A DNA stretch of 38,121 bases, from positions 1 to 38,121 of the forward strand of contig DOCA01000090.1 of the NCBI GenBank assembly GCA_003503995.1. Direction: 5' to 3'. The DNA is from Holosporales bacterium (lineage in GTDB: Bacteria > Pseudomonadota > Alphaproteobacteria > Caedimonadales > UBA9215). Below, in pieces: positions 15,392-24,606 of this stretch. Made by a program: the position numbers and the translations under genes. The notes below the pieces were generated by a model that did not search any database, was not told the origin of the DNA, and saw only the letters and a program-made list of their open reading frames with translations. Within the stretch, counting starts at the first letter, position 1; each line of letters starts with the position of its first letter.

Positions 15392-16139
15392 ATTTTTAAT
15401 GCTAATCCTTCTACCGATTCAGGCGATGGCCAGTGATGGGAAGCCTACGGGGTGGTTGTGGTATCAAGATCCAGCTCCAGTTATGGAAGAAAAACAGAAA
15501 GAGCCTGAAAAGACATCACAAGCTGAGAGCCAGAAGCCAAAAACGGCCGTTGAAGAAATGGCAGAAAATCGCAAGCATTATGATGAAGTGATGGCAAAGG
15601 GAATCTTATATCCCACAATTGAGAATGTGACCAACGCGCGCCGCGCTCATGATGCAGTTATTTCTCAAGCAGGTAAGTTTCAAGAGAGCTGGACGATTTC
15701 AGAACTCCTTGATCAACAGACCCCTGTGGACATGACAAGTCCAGGAGCGCTAAAGCTTGCGCGGAAAGAAGAAGAAAAATCTCTTGAAGAGGGCTTGAAG
15801 AAGCTTTCTAAAACCTATGGTTTGATTTTTGTCTTTAAAAAGGATTGTCCTTATTGCCATGAGTTTGCGCCTGTTGTTCAGCATTTTGCCCAACAGTACG
15901 ATTTCAATATTGAGGGGTTGAGTGCAGGTGAGGGATGTTTTGAGGGGATGAGTTGCCTTAAAAACAAAGCAGCCGTTGAAACTCTAAACCCAGAAGGGGC
16001 CTATCCGCTTTTATACTTAGCCAATCCTTCAACCAATGAGTTAATTCCCATTGCGAAGGGTTTTATTAGCCAAAGGGCTCTTTTAGAAAACGTCAAATAC
16101 GCCATTAAGTTCTTAGAACAACAGGGAGAACTCTCATGA
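15378..16139 (+). CDS. traF: TraF, thioredoxin-fold pilus assembly protein
   Basis: The start at 15378 has AAAGGAG 7 bases before it and a signal peptide (FLMLILLPIQAMAS); the open frame further upstream is only overlap with traN. 253 residues, close to F TraF (247). GWLWYQDP near the N-terminus is a TraF hallmark. Cys157-Pro-Tyr-Cys160 (KKDCPYCHEF) is a thioredoxin-type motif; F TraF has lost this pair, so this protein may keep redox activity and could cover the role of TrbB, which is absent. Cys residues of TraN, TraU and TraH are plausible substrates. Confidence 0.92.
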   Translation: MRPSKFLMLILLPIQAMASDGKPTGWLWYQDPAPVMEEKQKEPEKTSQAESQKPKTAVEEMAENRKHYDEVMAKGILYPTIENVTNARRAHDAVISQAGKFQESWTISELLDQQTPVDMTSPGALKLARKEEEKSLEEGLKKLSKTYGLIFVFKKDCPYCHEFAPVVQHFAQQYDFNIEGLSAGEGCFEGMSCLKNKAAVETLNPEGAYPLLYLANPSTNELIPIAKGFISQRALLENVKYAIKFLEQQGELS

Positions 16140-17470
16140 GAAAAGGATATTTATTAGCGACAAGCCTTCTTTTAAGCTGCCCTGTTAAGGGAAATAGCTT
16201 AGGGGATATGATTTCTCATTTAGGGAATGCGAGTAATTTTAACCAAGCAGGTTCTTTTCAGGATCAATCAACGGGACATTATACGGCTGGAGGGATGAAA
16301 ATTCGTCAACAGAATAGGTCTGTTAATCCTATTAATATTCGTCTTCCTAATATGGGTGGTTCTTGTGGCAGCTTTGATTTGCGTTTTGGCGGTATTAGTT
16401 TCATGAAAGCTAGTGAGTTTGTGAGGATGTTTAAATCTATGTCACAGGGCATGCCCATTTATGCCATTCAATTGGGGCTTAAAACTTATGTTCCTCAAAT
16501 CGAGCAAACCATGAAAGGTCTTCAATCCTTCTTGCAGCAAGTGAACAATACAATGTTGAACGACTGTCAAGGACGGCAACAGCTTATGGTTGGTCTTTTG
16601 CCAAAGGGCTCTGCCATGCGTGAAACCGCTTGTTTAGATATGAAACAAAGCGGCAATTTTAATAATGATTATACGGGGGCGAGAGAGAGTTGCCTAAGCA
16701 AAGATAAAATCAATGAGGCAGCGGCAGATCTTAAAGAACGTCATAAGGATCTCTTGATTTCAGAGTTCAATCTTGTGTGGAATGTCATGAAGAAAATCCC
16801 TCGCTATAGAGAGGACACGGAACTCGCTCAAATGATCATGTCTCTTGTTGGGACCGTTGTTTCAAAGAAAGAAGGGGAGGATTTTAAGGTAATCTTTTTA
16901 GCCCCCAAAGCCGATGATGAGAAGTTCTTGGATGCCTACTTGACGGGCGGTCAAACAGAAATCTTTGTGTGTGACGAAACCACAAAATGCCTAGGGGTGA
17001 GTAATGCAAAGTATACTATTACGGCTGACCAATCTTTATCTCAACAGATTTTAAAACACGTTCATAGCTTAAGGGTGAAGTATCTAACGGAAGAAGTGTT
17101 TAGTGAGCAGGAGATGGTTTTCTTAAGTGATTCTGTCAATCTTCCGATCTACAAATATATTCAAATTTCAGCGGCGGCCCATGTGAACTATCCCTTGGAG
17201 CGTTCTACCCAGTATCTGGCAATGTCTATTCTCCTGAATCAGTTTGAGGAGATTGCAAAGGAAATCCTAGAGGCTGTTTCAGTCATAGAATCCATTCAAA
17301 TGGATTCCACGATCCCGAAGGATTTTAAAACCCGCCTCGAATTAGCGAGAACACGTCTCCAACGAAAAATGGCAACTCTTGATACCAAAGAACTTTGGAT
17401 GCTTGAGAAAGTCACACGCGCAAAAGAAACAGAAATGCGCGCCAACCACGACCTAGAAGAAGGAATTTAA
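16136..17470 (+). CDS. traH: TraH, pilus assembly protein
   Basis: A 444-residue product (F TraH 458) starting with an ATGA overlap with traF. Signal peptide, then SLGDMISHLGNASNFNQAGSF, GHYTAGGMKIRQQNR, and GGSCGSFDLRFGGISFMKASEF, the most conserved TraH stretch. Further Cys pairs (NDCQGRQ, ETACLDM) and a C-terminal helical coiled-coil part follow. Outer-membrane/periplasmic component acting with TraF and TraU. Confidence 0.95.
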   Translation: MRKGYLLATSLLLSCPVKGNSLGDMISHLGNASNFNQAGSFQDQSTGHYTAGGMKIRQQNRSVNPINIRLPNMGGSCGSFDLRFGGISFMKASEFVRMFKSMSQGMPIYAIQLGLKTYVPQIEQTMKGLQSFLQQVNNTMLNDCQGRQQLMVGLLPKGSAMRETACLDMKQSGNFNNDYTGARESCLSKDKINEAAADLKERHKDLLISEFNLVWNVMKKIPRYREDTELAQMIMSLVGTVVSKKEGEDFKVIFLAPKADDEKFLDAYLTGGQTEIFVCDETTKCLGVSNAKYTITADQSLSQQILKHVHSLRVKYLTEEVFSEQEMVFLSDSVNLPIYKYIQISAAAHVNYPLERSTQYLAMSILLNQFEEIAKEILEAVSVIESIQMDSTIPKDFKTRLELARTRLQRKMATLDTKELWMLEKVTRAKETEMRANHDLEEGI

Positions 17471-17472
17471 AA

Positions 17473-20376
17473 ATGGATGTCATTCATACCTATGGCGGCG
17501 GGCACATGCTCTACGAAGTATTTAATGTTATTGCAATGATTTGTCAGTCGGACTCTCCTTATTGGACGAGCTTTATGTATCCCGCTCTTTTGGTTGGAGG
17601 CTTATGGGCGGCGGTGACTGCTACTGCTCAAGCCAACCTTGGGATTTTTGCTAAAAAATGGTTTGTGCCAACCTATGCCCTCCTTCTTATTGCTCTTGTG
17701 CCAAAGACACATCTTAATATTATTGATGAGGTAGACCCGACATTTGCATCGGATCGTGTTGATAATATTCCAGCTGGTCTTGCTGTGATTGCAACGGCCA
17801 GTTCTTCTTTATCACGAGGTCTCACAGAAATCATGGAAGATGCTTTTGAGACAACGGATTTAACACGCTTTACGAAGACAGGTTTCGCATTTTCGTCACG
17901 TCTCACCCAAGAAGCTAGAACCATGCGTATTAAGGATACGCGTGTCCGTCAAAATGTTAAGGATTGGGCGGATCAATGCGTTTGGTTGCCTTATCTTAAA
18001 ACAAACATTCGAGGCAAAAGAGAGGCTGTTAGAAAGAGTGAAGATATTTTGACTTGGGTTCAAGCCAACGGTCATCCGTCCTTAGGAACATATTGGAGAA
18101 ACGAAGACGGATCAAGAGAATATAAGACCTGTCGAGCAACAGCTATTGATATTCGAGCTGCCATGGAAGCAGAAGGTGAAAAGGGTTTGAAAACCTTAGG
18201 AGCTCGTTTATTTGGCTTCGCACCATCTGGGGTAGGTGCAGATCATCTAAGACCTATCATGCAAGAAGCTTGGCAGTTGGTTTCTAATTCCACAAGAAAT
18301 GCGTCTCAGCAAGTTCAGCAAATGATGGTTGTGAATGCTCAAAAGGAAGCTTTTGACGATGCGAGAGAGGCCCATCGTTATCCACGTTTACATCCTGAAT
18401 TAGTGTCCGTCAATGCTGCTCGTAATCTTGAATCTCAAGGAATGGCTGGTTTTATGAAAAATGTTGTTGGATCAACAACCATGCCGCTGCTTCAGGGGTT
18501 TTTGTTGGCCTTATTGTCGGTGATGTTTTTGCTTGTCATTCCCTTTGCGTTTATGCCAGGCGGCCTCAAAATCTTTGCTTTATGGGCCAAGATGATGTTT
18601 GCCATTCAAATGTGGCCTGTGTTTTCGACAATTTTAAATGCGTTGTCTTTAATGATGCTTCAACGATCTACTGAAACCGTTATGGATGGGTCAGTTGGAT
18701 TTAGCATTGCGACCACTTCCGGTTTAGCGGATGCCGCCTTTAATGTAGCTGGTTGGGCTGCTGGAATGCAATTAATGGTTCCGTTGTTAGCGTGGGGATT
18801 TGTTTCAGGAGGGCAGTTTGCCATCACACAAATAATGCAAAGTGCAACTGGGGGTATGGATGCGGGAGCAAGTCGTATGGCTGCTGAGGCTGCCGATGGC
18901 AATCTTTCCATGGGGAATCAAAATCTCATGAATGAGACTATTGCGTCTCGCTCCGTTGCCCAACAAAACAATGTTGGAAGTCATAATTACGCGGAAACGC
19001 TTAATACAGGATCACAGGTTATAACCCAAGGAGAGAATGGAGAAATGAAGGTTCAGGAAAACCAAGATACCCTTCGAGAAAACTACTCAAGTTCAGGTCA
19101 ATTAAGTTCCTCCATCGGTAATAGCGTTAGAGATTCTAAGGCCCTTACTGAGCAACAACAAAATAGCTTTAATAAAACCGTTTCTGATACATCTGCGGAA
19201 CTCCTTTCTTTCACAGAGAAGGTCGCTAACGGAACCATTGTGGATGAGGGGGCAACCGCTTCCGAAAGAGCCGCGATGCAAAAAACAGCTGAAGAAACCC
19301 TAAGGCAGTCTAATAACTTTAATCAGTCCCATGGCGTGAGTGCAAAAACAGCAGTTGAAGCTGGTTTGAGAGGAAGCCTCGGAACTGGCGCTATAGGAAG
19401 ACTGGCAGGAATAGAAGTTAACGCACATGGTGCCGTTACGTCAGGTGCTGAAAATAACGAAGCGATGAATAAAGTTTCGAACACTGACGAAGGAAAAGCC
19501 CTTACTAATAATATCTCAAAGATGAAAGATTTTGCCACGAGCAAAAATGCAAAACTCACAGATTCATCTGGTGCGGATGCTGCAACTACCTTGAATCACA
19601 GTTTGAACAGAACGCAATCCACAGGAGAAGCCTATAGTCGTTCTGCTGTGATCTCTAAAAATTGGGAGAAGACCCAAGCTCTTAACGATCAAAATACCGT
19701 TGGAACCAACGCTAATGATAATGATCCATGGCTTTCCTTCTTAGGAGATAAAACAGGTCGATCAAGAGCTGATCTTGTTTCTTATATTAATCAAGGTGGT
19801 TCAGAAGTAGAGGGCTATAAATCGGAATTCTTGGCATCAAAGAAAGCAGCGATTAGGTCCGCTGTTGAAAACAGTGATCATATATTTACGGATCAGGAAG
19901 CACAAAGACATTTGAGCCAAACGCCAGAGATTAACTCCACAGGGCGCGAGACTGTTCAAAGAGCCATTGATACCTCCGGTCTCAAAACACCTCAAAACCT
20001 CAATACACAATTCGAGGCGTATAAGAAGGATGCTAATGATCATCTAAAGCAAAATGATAACAATATTTCTTTGAGGGAACAGTCTATGGGGGATGGGCAC
20101 AAAGCGAATCAAAATAAATTTGAGTATGAAAATAGTAGAACTAATATGGCACGTTCAGACGAGAAAACAATGGGTGATCTAAAAACAAGCGCTGTTGGTA
20201 TTTATGAAGATGCAAAAGATCTTGTGGGTCTTAATACAGTAAATTATGATAATCCTCTGGAAGGCGCTTCCAGCTCATGGAAGTCACAACTCAATAAATC
20301 AACTCTCCAGAAAAAAACTGACTCAATCACTCAAGACCAGAAAGACTTTGATGCGATAAATAAGGGGAAGAAGTAA
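17473..20376 (+). CDS. traG: TraG, inner-membrane mating-pair stabilisation protein
   Basis: A 967-residue product (F TraG 938) with AGAAGGAA upstream of ATG. N-terminal hydrophobic part (VFNVIAMICQSDSPYWTSF, then several helices to ~residue 80), a soluble loop, and a second helix cluster at ~335-445 (LLQGFLLALLSVMFLLVIPFAF, WAAGMQLMVPLLAWGF). The long C-terminal part (~470-967) is polar, Ser/Asn/Gln-rich and probably periplasmic. In F, TraG stabilises mating pairs and is the target of TraS entry exclusion, which gives meaning to the opposite-strand gene that follows. Confidence 0.92.
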   Translation: MDVIHTYGGGHMLYEVFNVIAMICQSDSPYWTSFMYPALLVGGLWAAVTATAQANLGIFAKKWFVPTYALLLIALVPKTHLNIIDEVDPTFASDRVDNIPAGLAVIATASSSLSRGLTEIMEDAFETTDLTRFTKTGFAFSSRLTQEARTMRIKDTRVRQNVKDWADQCVWLPYLKTNIRGKREAVRKSEDILTWVQANGHPSLGTYWRNEDGSREYKTCRATAIDIRAAMEAEGEKGLKTLGARLFGFAPSGVGADHLRPIMQEAWQLVSNSTRNASQQVQQMMVVNAQKEAFDDAREAHRYPRLHPELVSVNAARNLESQGMAGFMKNVVGSTTMPLLQGFLLALLSVMFLLVIPFAFMPGGLKIFALWAKMMFAIQMWPVFSTILNALSLMMLQRSTETVMDGSVGFSIATTSGLADAAFNVAGWAAGMQLMVPLLAWGFVSGGQFAITQIMQSATGGMDAGASRMAAEAADGNLSMGNQNLMNETIASRSVAQQNNVGSHNYAETLNTGSQVITQGENGEMKVQENQDTLRENYSSSGQLSSSIGNSVRDSKALTEQQQNSFNKTVSDTSAELLSFTEKVANGTIVDEGATASERAAMQKTAEETLRQSNNFNQSHGVSAKTAVEAGLRGSLGTGAIGRLAGIEVNAHGAVTSGAENNEAMNKVSNTDEGKALTNNISKMKDFATSKNAKLTDSSGADAATTLNHSLNRTQSTGEAYSRSAVISKNWEKTQALNDQNTVGTNANDNDPWLSFLGDKTGRSRADLVSYINQGGSEVEGYKSEFLASKKAAIRSAVENSDHIFTDQEAQRHLSQTPEINSTGRETVQRAIDTSGLKTPQNLNTQFEAYKKDANDHLKQNDNNISLREQSMGDGHKANQNKFEYENSRTNMARSDEKTMGDLKTSAVGIYEDAKDLVGLNTVNYDNPLEGASSSWKSQLNKSTLQKKTDSITQDQKDFDAINKGKK

Positions 20377-20381
20377 TGGGT

Positions 20382-20963
20382 CTAGCTAGAAACTCCGCCA
20401 ATGGCTGTTGGAGATCCCGTGTAGACTCCGGCAATATCGTATCCCGCTACGCCATACATCACATTTGTACTAGAAGTTTGAGAGGAATTATAACCATACC
20501 TATCTTCAAAGGAAGGTTTTCTTTTTGTTCTATCTCCAATCCAAGGCTTATACTTTGCGATTCGGGCTATACAAAGCGGTATGAAAAAGCAAAAAATCCC
20601 ATAGTAGAAAATTCCATTTTCGAAAAAGAAAGAGATAATGAAAAAAGCGGCTTTGGAAATCATCAAAAGGTCATTGTAGGTATTCATGCTTTCTACTGTT
20701 GTGGCGAGTCCCTTGAAAGCTTTCTCAGTTTTGTATTTAGACTCCTCCATACCGTTGAAAAAAAACAAAGCATCCGTAATCAAAATACCCAGAGCAAAAG
20801 CTGTAAGGGAATAAAGAGGATTATGGGAAAGCAAGAAGGTAATAAAAAAGGCAAAAATCCCAACAAACCTACTAATGGTCTTCAAGGCATGAATATGATC
20901 ACTGTTCTCAAACTTCTTAAAAAACCAATTCATTTGCTTTTGCGGATGATTGAATGTAGGCAT
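20382..20963 (-). CDS. four-helix membrane protein on the opposite strand between traG and traD; entry-exclusion candidate
   Basis: A 193-residue product with AGGGAAG upstream of ATG 20963. Four hydrophobic segments (~32-48, 50-70, 101-116, 117-136) surround a short cytoplasmic-type loop with EESKYKTEKAF; the C-terminus is Gly/Ser/Thr/Tyr-rich. No family recognised. It stops 5 bases after the traG stop and has its own divergent promoter. In F this interval holds traS/traT, surface and entry exclusion genes; TraS is also a small polytopic inner-membrane protein. Exclusion is inferred from position and topology only. The plus-strand open frame over the same DNA has no such features. Confidence 0.6.
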   Translation of the reverse strand: MPTFNHPQKQMNWFFKKFENSDHIHALKTISRFVGIFAFFITFLLSHNPLYSLTAFALGILITDALFFFNGMEESKYKTEKAFKGLATTVESMNTYNDLLMISKAAFFIISFFFENGIFYYGIFCFFIPLCIARIAKYKPWIGDRTKRKPSFEDRYGYNSSQTSSTNVMYGVAGYDIAGVYTGSPTAIGGVSS

Positions 20964-20988
20964 ATTTCTTCCCTGAAAAATCTTATTA

Positions 20989-21018
20989 ATTATACTTATA
21001 GTATAGCATTTTCAACAA
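20989..21018 (-). promoter_or_regulatory. probable promoter of the antisense membrane gene
   Basis: On the minus strand TTGTTG (21018-21013), 18 bases, then a perfect TATAAT (20994-20989), about 25 bases before the ATG at 20963. The spacer holds a small palindrome (TATAC, TTATA, GTATA) that could be an operator. The separate promoter implies expression apart from the tra operon. Confidence 0.5.
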
Positions 21019-21045
21019 ATCACGCAAAGTAAAAAGGATATAAAA

Positions 21046-22749
21046 ATGGCTAAAAACTTCGTTCGAGGCGGTCAACTTCACCTTCATAACTTAAGGATGA
21101 TTAAACAAGTTATGACTGTCGGTATTGTTATTTCTCTGTTTATTGGGGGAGGGTTATTTTCTCTTCGTGTAGTGGATAAAGTCCCTTTTTATCTTATTAA
21201 GCAATACTTGGTGAGCTATAAGGCAGAGTATATCTTGCCTTGGAAATCTGAATCTCAAAAGCACCGTTATATTATATCTTGGCCAAATGAACATGGATCA
21301 GAACAAATCAGAGCCACCGATATTCTCAATCATTCTTATACTTCTAATTTAAGAGGCCACGTAGAAACAGAGGTGAGTAAACAACTGGGTTATGGATTAA
21401 AAGCTTTTCTTATTAGCTTGGCAGTGTTGCTTTTGTTCTGGGCTTTAAAGGGACGTGCTAACTTCAAATCAAAACGTCTCAGAGGACAATTCCTAGTTTC
21501 CTCCCGAAAACTTAAGAGAATGATTTTTATCAAACGAAAGGCCTCTGACCTTAAAGTCGAGAACCTTCCTCTTATCAAAAATTCTGAAACAAAACATATT
21601 TTGGCCGTTGGCACAACAGGAGCCGGAAAGACAAATCTTTATAATGATCTATTGCCCCAAATTGAAAAACGCAAAAACAGAGCCCTTGTGATAGATACAA
21701 CGGGGGATATGATTTCAAAATATTACAATCCTGAAAGGGGGGATGTCATTATTAACCCCTTCGATGTGCGCTCCTCTAACTGGGATATTGTGAATGAATG
21801 TCGCTATGAATATCAGTTTGATAACTTGGCGCAATCAATTGTCCCAAAAAACAATGAGCACTCTGATCCTCTTTGGAAAAATGGATCAGCTAAAATATTC
21901 TCCGTTGGTCTTCAAAAGGCAAAAGAACAAGAAATATCTCCGAAAGAACTTCATCGTATTTTGGTCAAATCTTCTTTGAAGGAGTTTGGCGCATTCTTCT
22001 GGGGCACCGATGCTTATCCCTTTGCCGATCCAAAGGGAGAGCGAACAACCCTTAGCTTTCGATCAACCTTAGCCAGTAGTGTTCAGTTTCTAAAGTTCCT
22101 CGGAAAAGGCAAAGATGATTTCTTGCTTTCCCAGTGGGTTCGGGATGGTGAAGCTAAAAATTGGGTCTTTGTAACAGCTAATGAGGATATGATTGCCACT
22201 CTGAATCCTCTTATCTCTGCCTTCTTTAACTCAACCTCAACAATGCTTATGTCCCTTAAAGAATCGTTTGATAGAAGGTTGTGGTTCATTGTGGATGAGC
22301 TCCCTGCCATTCAGAAGCTTCAAGCCCTTCAAGCAATTTTATCAAAGGGCCGCAAGTATGGTGCTTGTTTCTTTGCAGGTCTTCAAGGCATATCACAGTT
22401 TGAAGAAATCTACGGACACCATGGATCAAAAACAATTCTTAATCTCTTTAACACAAAGTTTTTTTTCAGGTGTGAGGAATTACAAGCAACCGAACAGGTT
22501 TCTAAATGGCTTGGGGATGAGGAAATAGAGGAAGCAAAAGAAAGCCTTTCTTATGGTGCCCATCAAATGAGAGACGGTGTGTCAATGAACCACCAAAAGA
22601 GTATAAGGCGGTTGGTTCTTCCAACGGAAGTGGCGCAATTACCCGACCTTACTTGTTACCTTAAATTCCCCGGAAAATTCCCCATTGCAAAACTTAAGAT
22701 GTCTTATAACGACATCAAAAAACACCACGAAGAATTTGAACTAATCTAA
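21046..22749 (+). CDS. traD: TraD, F-type coupling protein (T4CP)
   Basis: A 567-residue product with AAAAGGA before ATG. Two N-terminal membrane helices (~22-40, 118-135) are followed by the VirD4/TraD ATPase domain: Walker A GTTGAGKT at residues 189-196, ALVIDTTGD, and Walker B LWFIVDELPA with Asp417-Glu418. GRKYGACFFAGLQGISQF follows. It recruits the relaxosome to the channel and pumps DNA. It is shorter than F TraD (717), lacking the long C-terminal extension that binds F TraM, as expected when paired with a Ti-type relaxase. Confidence 0.93.
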   Translation: MAKNFVRGGQLHLHNLRMIKQVMTVGIVISLFIGGGLFSLRVVDKVPFYLIKQYLVSYKAEYILPWKSESQKHRYIISWPNEHGSEQIRATDILNHSYTSNLRGHVETEVSKQLGYGLKAFLISLAVLLLFWALKGRANFKSKRLRGQFLVSSRKLKRMIFIKRKASDLKVENLPLIKNSETKHILAVGTTGAGKTNLYNDLLPQIEKRKNRALVIDTTGDMISKYYNPERGDVIINPFDVRSSNWDIVNECRYEYQFDNLAQSIVPKNNEHSDPLWKNGSAKIFSVGLQKAKEQEISPKELHRILVKSSLKEFGAFFWGTDAYPFADPKGERTTLSFRSTLASSVQFLKFLGKGKDDFLLSQWVRDGEAKNWVFVTANEDMIATLNPLISAFFNSTSTMLMSLKESFDRRLWFIVDELPAIQKLQALQAILSKGRKYGACFFAGLQGISQFEEIYGHHGSKTILNLFNTKFFFRCEELQATEQVSKWLGDEEIEEAKESLSYGAHQMRDGVSMNHQKSIRRLVLPTEVAQLPDLTCYLKFPGKFPIAKLKMSYNDIKKHHEEFELI

Positions 22750-22761
22750 AGGAATATTATT

Positions 22762-23337
22762 ATGGAAAACAATGAAGCTCAACACAATCCTTATCTCTAT
22801 GAGGGTTTAAGCGCAGATCTTGCATCAGAAAGAGAAAAACTGGCTAGTATGACAGGCCATCTTTCTCTTGTTGGTGACCGAATAAAAGAAGATATAACTC
22901 AGTTACACAAAGAATTTCAAGACGCAAAATCTTCCTTGGAAGGTCAACTAAGTGAAGGGTTGAGAGCTGCTTCTGAAGATTTGGCCAATCAATCTTTTAA
23001 TATATTTAAAGATAAGGTTCTTTCAAAAACCCAGGAGTCCATGTCAGGTTTAGAAAAACTGGCCAATAGAACTTACTCAAACATAAGCGATTTAACTTCT
23101 GCCTCCAGACTGAGTTTTAGGAAGCTTATTATCCTAATGTCAGTTGGGGGAATTCTTTCGGGAACTATAGGTGCTATGGGATCTGGTTTTTTCTTCAATA
23201 AATTTTTCCAAGTAAATCCCGGAACAAAGCAACATTTAGCTTGGGGAAGTGCCCTTGAAAAATCTTGGCCTGAACTCACAGAGAGAGAGCAAGATAAGTT
23301 AAACAAGCTTTTGAAGGAAAATGCCCCTCCTTGGTGA
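22762..23337 (+). CDS. coiled-coil membrane protein after traD, unknown function
   Basis: A 191-residue product (AAAGGAAT upstream of ATG). Residues ~15-110 are strongly helical and charged, suggesting a coiled coil (LASMTGHLSLVGDRIKEDI and onward). One glycine-rich membrane helix follows at ~123-146 (IILMSVGGILSGTIGAMG), then a short charged tail. No family recognised. Placement directly after the coupling protein and overlap with the next gene suggest a relaxosome-docking or membrane accessory role; this is inference. Confidence 0.6.
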   Translation: MENNEAQHNPYLYEGLSADLASEREKLASMTGHLSLVGDRIKEDITQLHKEFQDAKSSLEGQLSEGLRAASEDLANQSFNIFKDKVLSKTQESMSGLEKLANRTYSNISDLTSASRLSFRKLIILMSVGGILSGTIGAMGSGFFFNKFFQVNPGTKQHLAWGSALEKSWPELTEREQDKLNKLLKENAPPW

Positions 23338-23798
23338 TTTTTCTTGGTATTCGAGAAACAGACGATATGGGGTTGTGTTCGGGAACCTACATATATGCAC
23401 AATCTGAATTAAGAGAAACTATCGATGAAACCGCTAACAAAGTTGAAGCGTATAATGCTTTAAGTGATTGGGCTCGTTTTGGTGCAGAAACAATCACCGC
23501 CAGCAACGATCCAGACGAAATGGAGAAAGCAATAGGATATAATCTCTTGATTTGTAACTCCGTCATAGTTCAGAACATGGTTGATTTGACAGACACAATA
23601 AACAAGCTCCAGAAATCAGGAGTATCTATTGGAAAAGAGGATATTGCGCGTCTAAGCCCCTATTTAACAAGTCATATTAAACGGTTTGGGGGCTATGTTT
23701 TAGATTTAGATACCGTCCCTAAGGACATATCTCAATTGAAATGTAACGCGTTTTTGCAAGAAAAAGAAGAAGAAAGAGGTTGTATTGGACAGGAATGA
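23331..23798 (+). CDS. small helical protein closing the tra operon, unknown function
   Basis: A 155-residue product if read from TTG 23331, overlapping the previous stop by 7 bases; ATG 23367 is an alternative (MGLCSGTYIYAQSELRET). Helical, with ANKVEAYNALSDWARFGAET and MVDLTDTINKLQKSG segments and a Cys-bearing end. No signal peptide or membrane helix is evident and I recognise no family. It is the last plus-strand gene before a strand switch. Confidence 0.5.
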   Translation: MVIFLGIRETDDMGLCSGTYIYAQSELRETIDETANKVEAYNALSDWARFGAETITASNDPDEMEKAIGYNLLICNSVIVQNMVDLTDTINKLQKSGVSIGKEDIARLSPYLTSHIKRFGGYVLDLDTVPKDISQLKCNAFLQEKEEERGCIGQE

Positions 23799-23911
23799 GA
23801 GAAAGCCCATTTTACTATAAAATAATTCACTGAAAGCCTTTGATATCAACGATTTATAAAAATATTGCACTCAGGGTGAAAAGATCGGTTCTCAGAAAAA
23901 ACTTTGAGCGC

Positions 23912-23934
23912 AAACCGTTGGTATTAAACGGTTT
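23912..23934. terminator. stem-loop between convergent gene ends, possible terminator
   Basis: Perfect 8-base arms AAACCGTT (23912-23919) and AACGGTTT (23927-23934) around a 7-base loop. It lies in the 164-base gap between the end of the plus-strand operon (23798) and the end of a minus-strand gene (23963). The place fits a bidirectional terminator, but no clear T-run follows. Confidence 0.4.
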
Positions 23935-23962
23935 AAGCGACCCCTAGGGCACATTTGGAACG

Positions 23963-24499
23963 TTACGGGATAGGACCCCTTCCAGGTATTTTCAGATGCT
24001 TGGAAAATATTTCATGAGGCCTTTCGTCTATGAGCGAGCTTATCAACTTCATACGTTCTTTAACAGGTTTTTGTCTATCTTTGGTTTCTTTAATGCTCTC
24101 TAGTTCGAGTTCAAGAAGATATGCTGCATACATTTTATCAAATAGATTCTGGGTATAGATTTTAATATCATCTGGCATTTCCAAACGCGCTTGATCCCTT
24201 GCCTGCCAAAAAAGTGCTTTAGATTCTTCAGTTACTCTAGCGCTCTCGAGTACCAAAGTTATAGCATTACTCAATTTATTATAGACGGAATGAAATATTT
24301 TTCTTTCATCAGCGTGTATTTTATATATTTGTTTTTCTTTTTCTTGTTTGGCAATTTGAAGATTGGATTTTGCAATACCGTTAGCGCGAAAAGCTACATA
24401 GAACAGCCCCACACTAATTATAATACTAACAATGGTGTCAAAAACAGATACTACCGCATGGTATTTTACTAATAATTCATTTATTCTAAATATAGTCAT
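23963..24499 (-). CDS. membrane-anchored helical protein, unknown function
   Basis: A 178-residue product. One N-terminal membrane helix (~17-38, VSVFDTIVSIIISVGLFYVAFRA) followed by a long charged helix (LQIAKQEKEKQIYKIHADERK) and a helical domain. This TM-plus-helix layout occurs in many uncharacterised proteobacterial proteins. It stands alone with ~107 bases upstream; AGGA lies ~10 bases before ATG 24499. Confidence 0.6.
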   Translation of the reverse strand: MTIFRINELLVKYHAVVSVFDTIVSIIISVGLFYVAFRANGIAKSNLQIAKQEKEKQIYKIHADERKIFHSVYNKLSNAITLVLESARVTEESKALFWQARDQARLEMPDDIKIYTQNLFDKMYAAYLLELELESIKETKDRQKPVKERMKLISSLIDERPHEIFSKHLKIPGRGPIP

Positions 24500-24606
24500 G
24501 TTATGATATCCTGATATATTTGTTATACTTCTCTCATCAAATTCATTTTTTCATGAGGTGTAATGCTGTTTTTATAAGAGCAGAGTGTGAGGGAGCGTGT
24601 CACTTT

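Noticed and set aside
17288..17307. Perfect 8-base inverted repeat GAATCCAT/ATGGATTC in traH
   Set aside because: It lies inside a conserved coding gene with no other signal around it and is likely chance.
20376..21032. 218-codon plus-strand frame between traG and traD
   Set aside because: Its product is low-complexity and Lys/Asn-rich without domains, while the opposite strand encodes a coherent four-helix membrane protein with a promoter and ribosome site.
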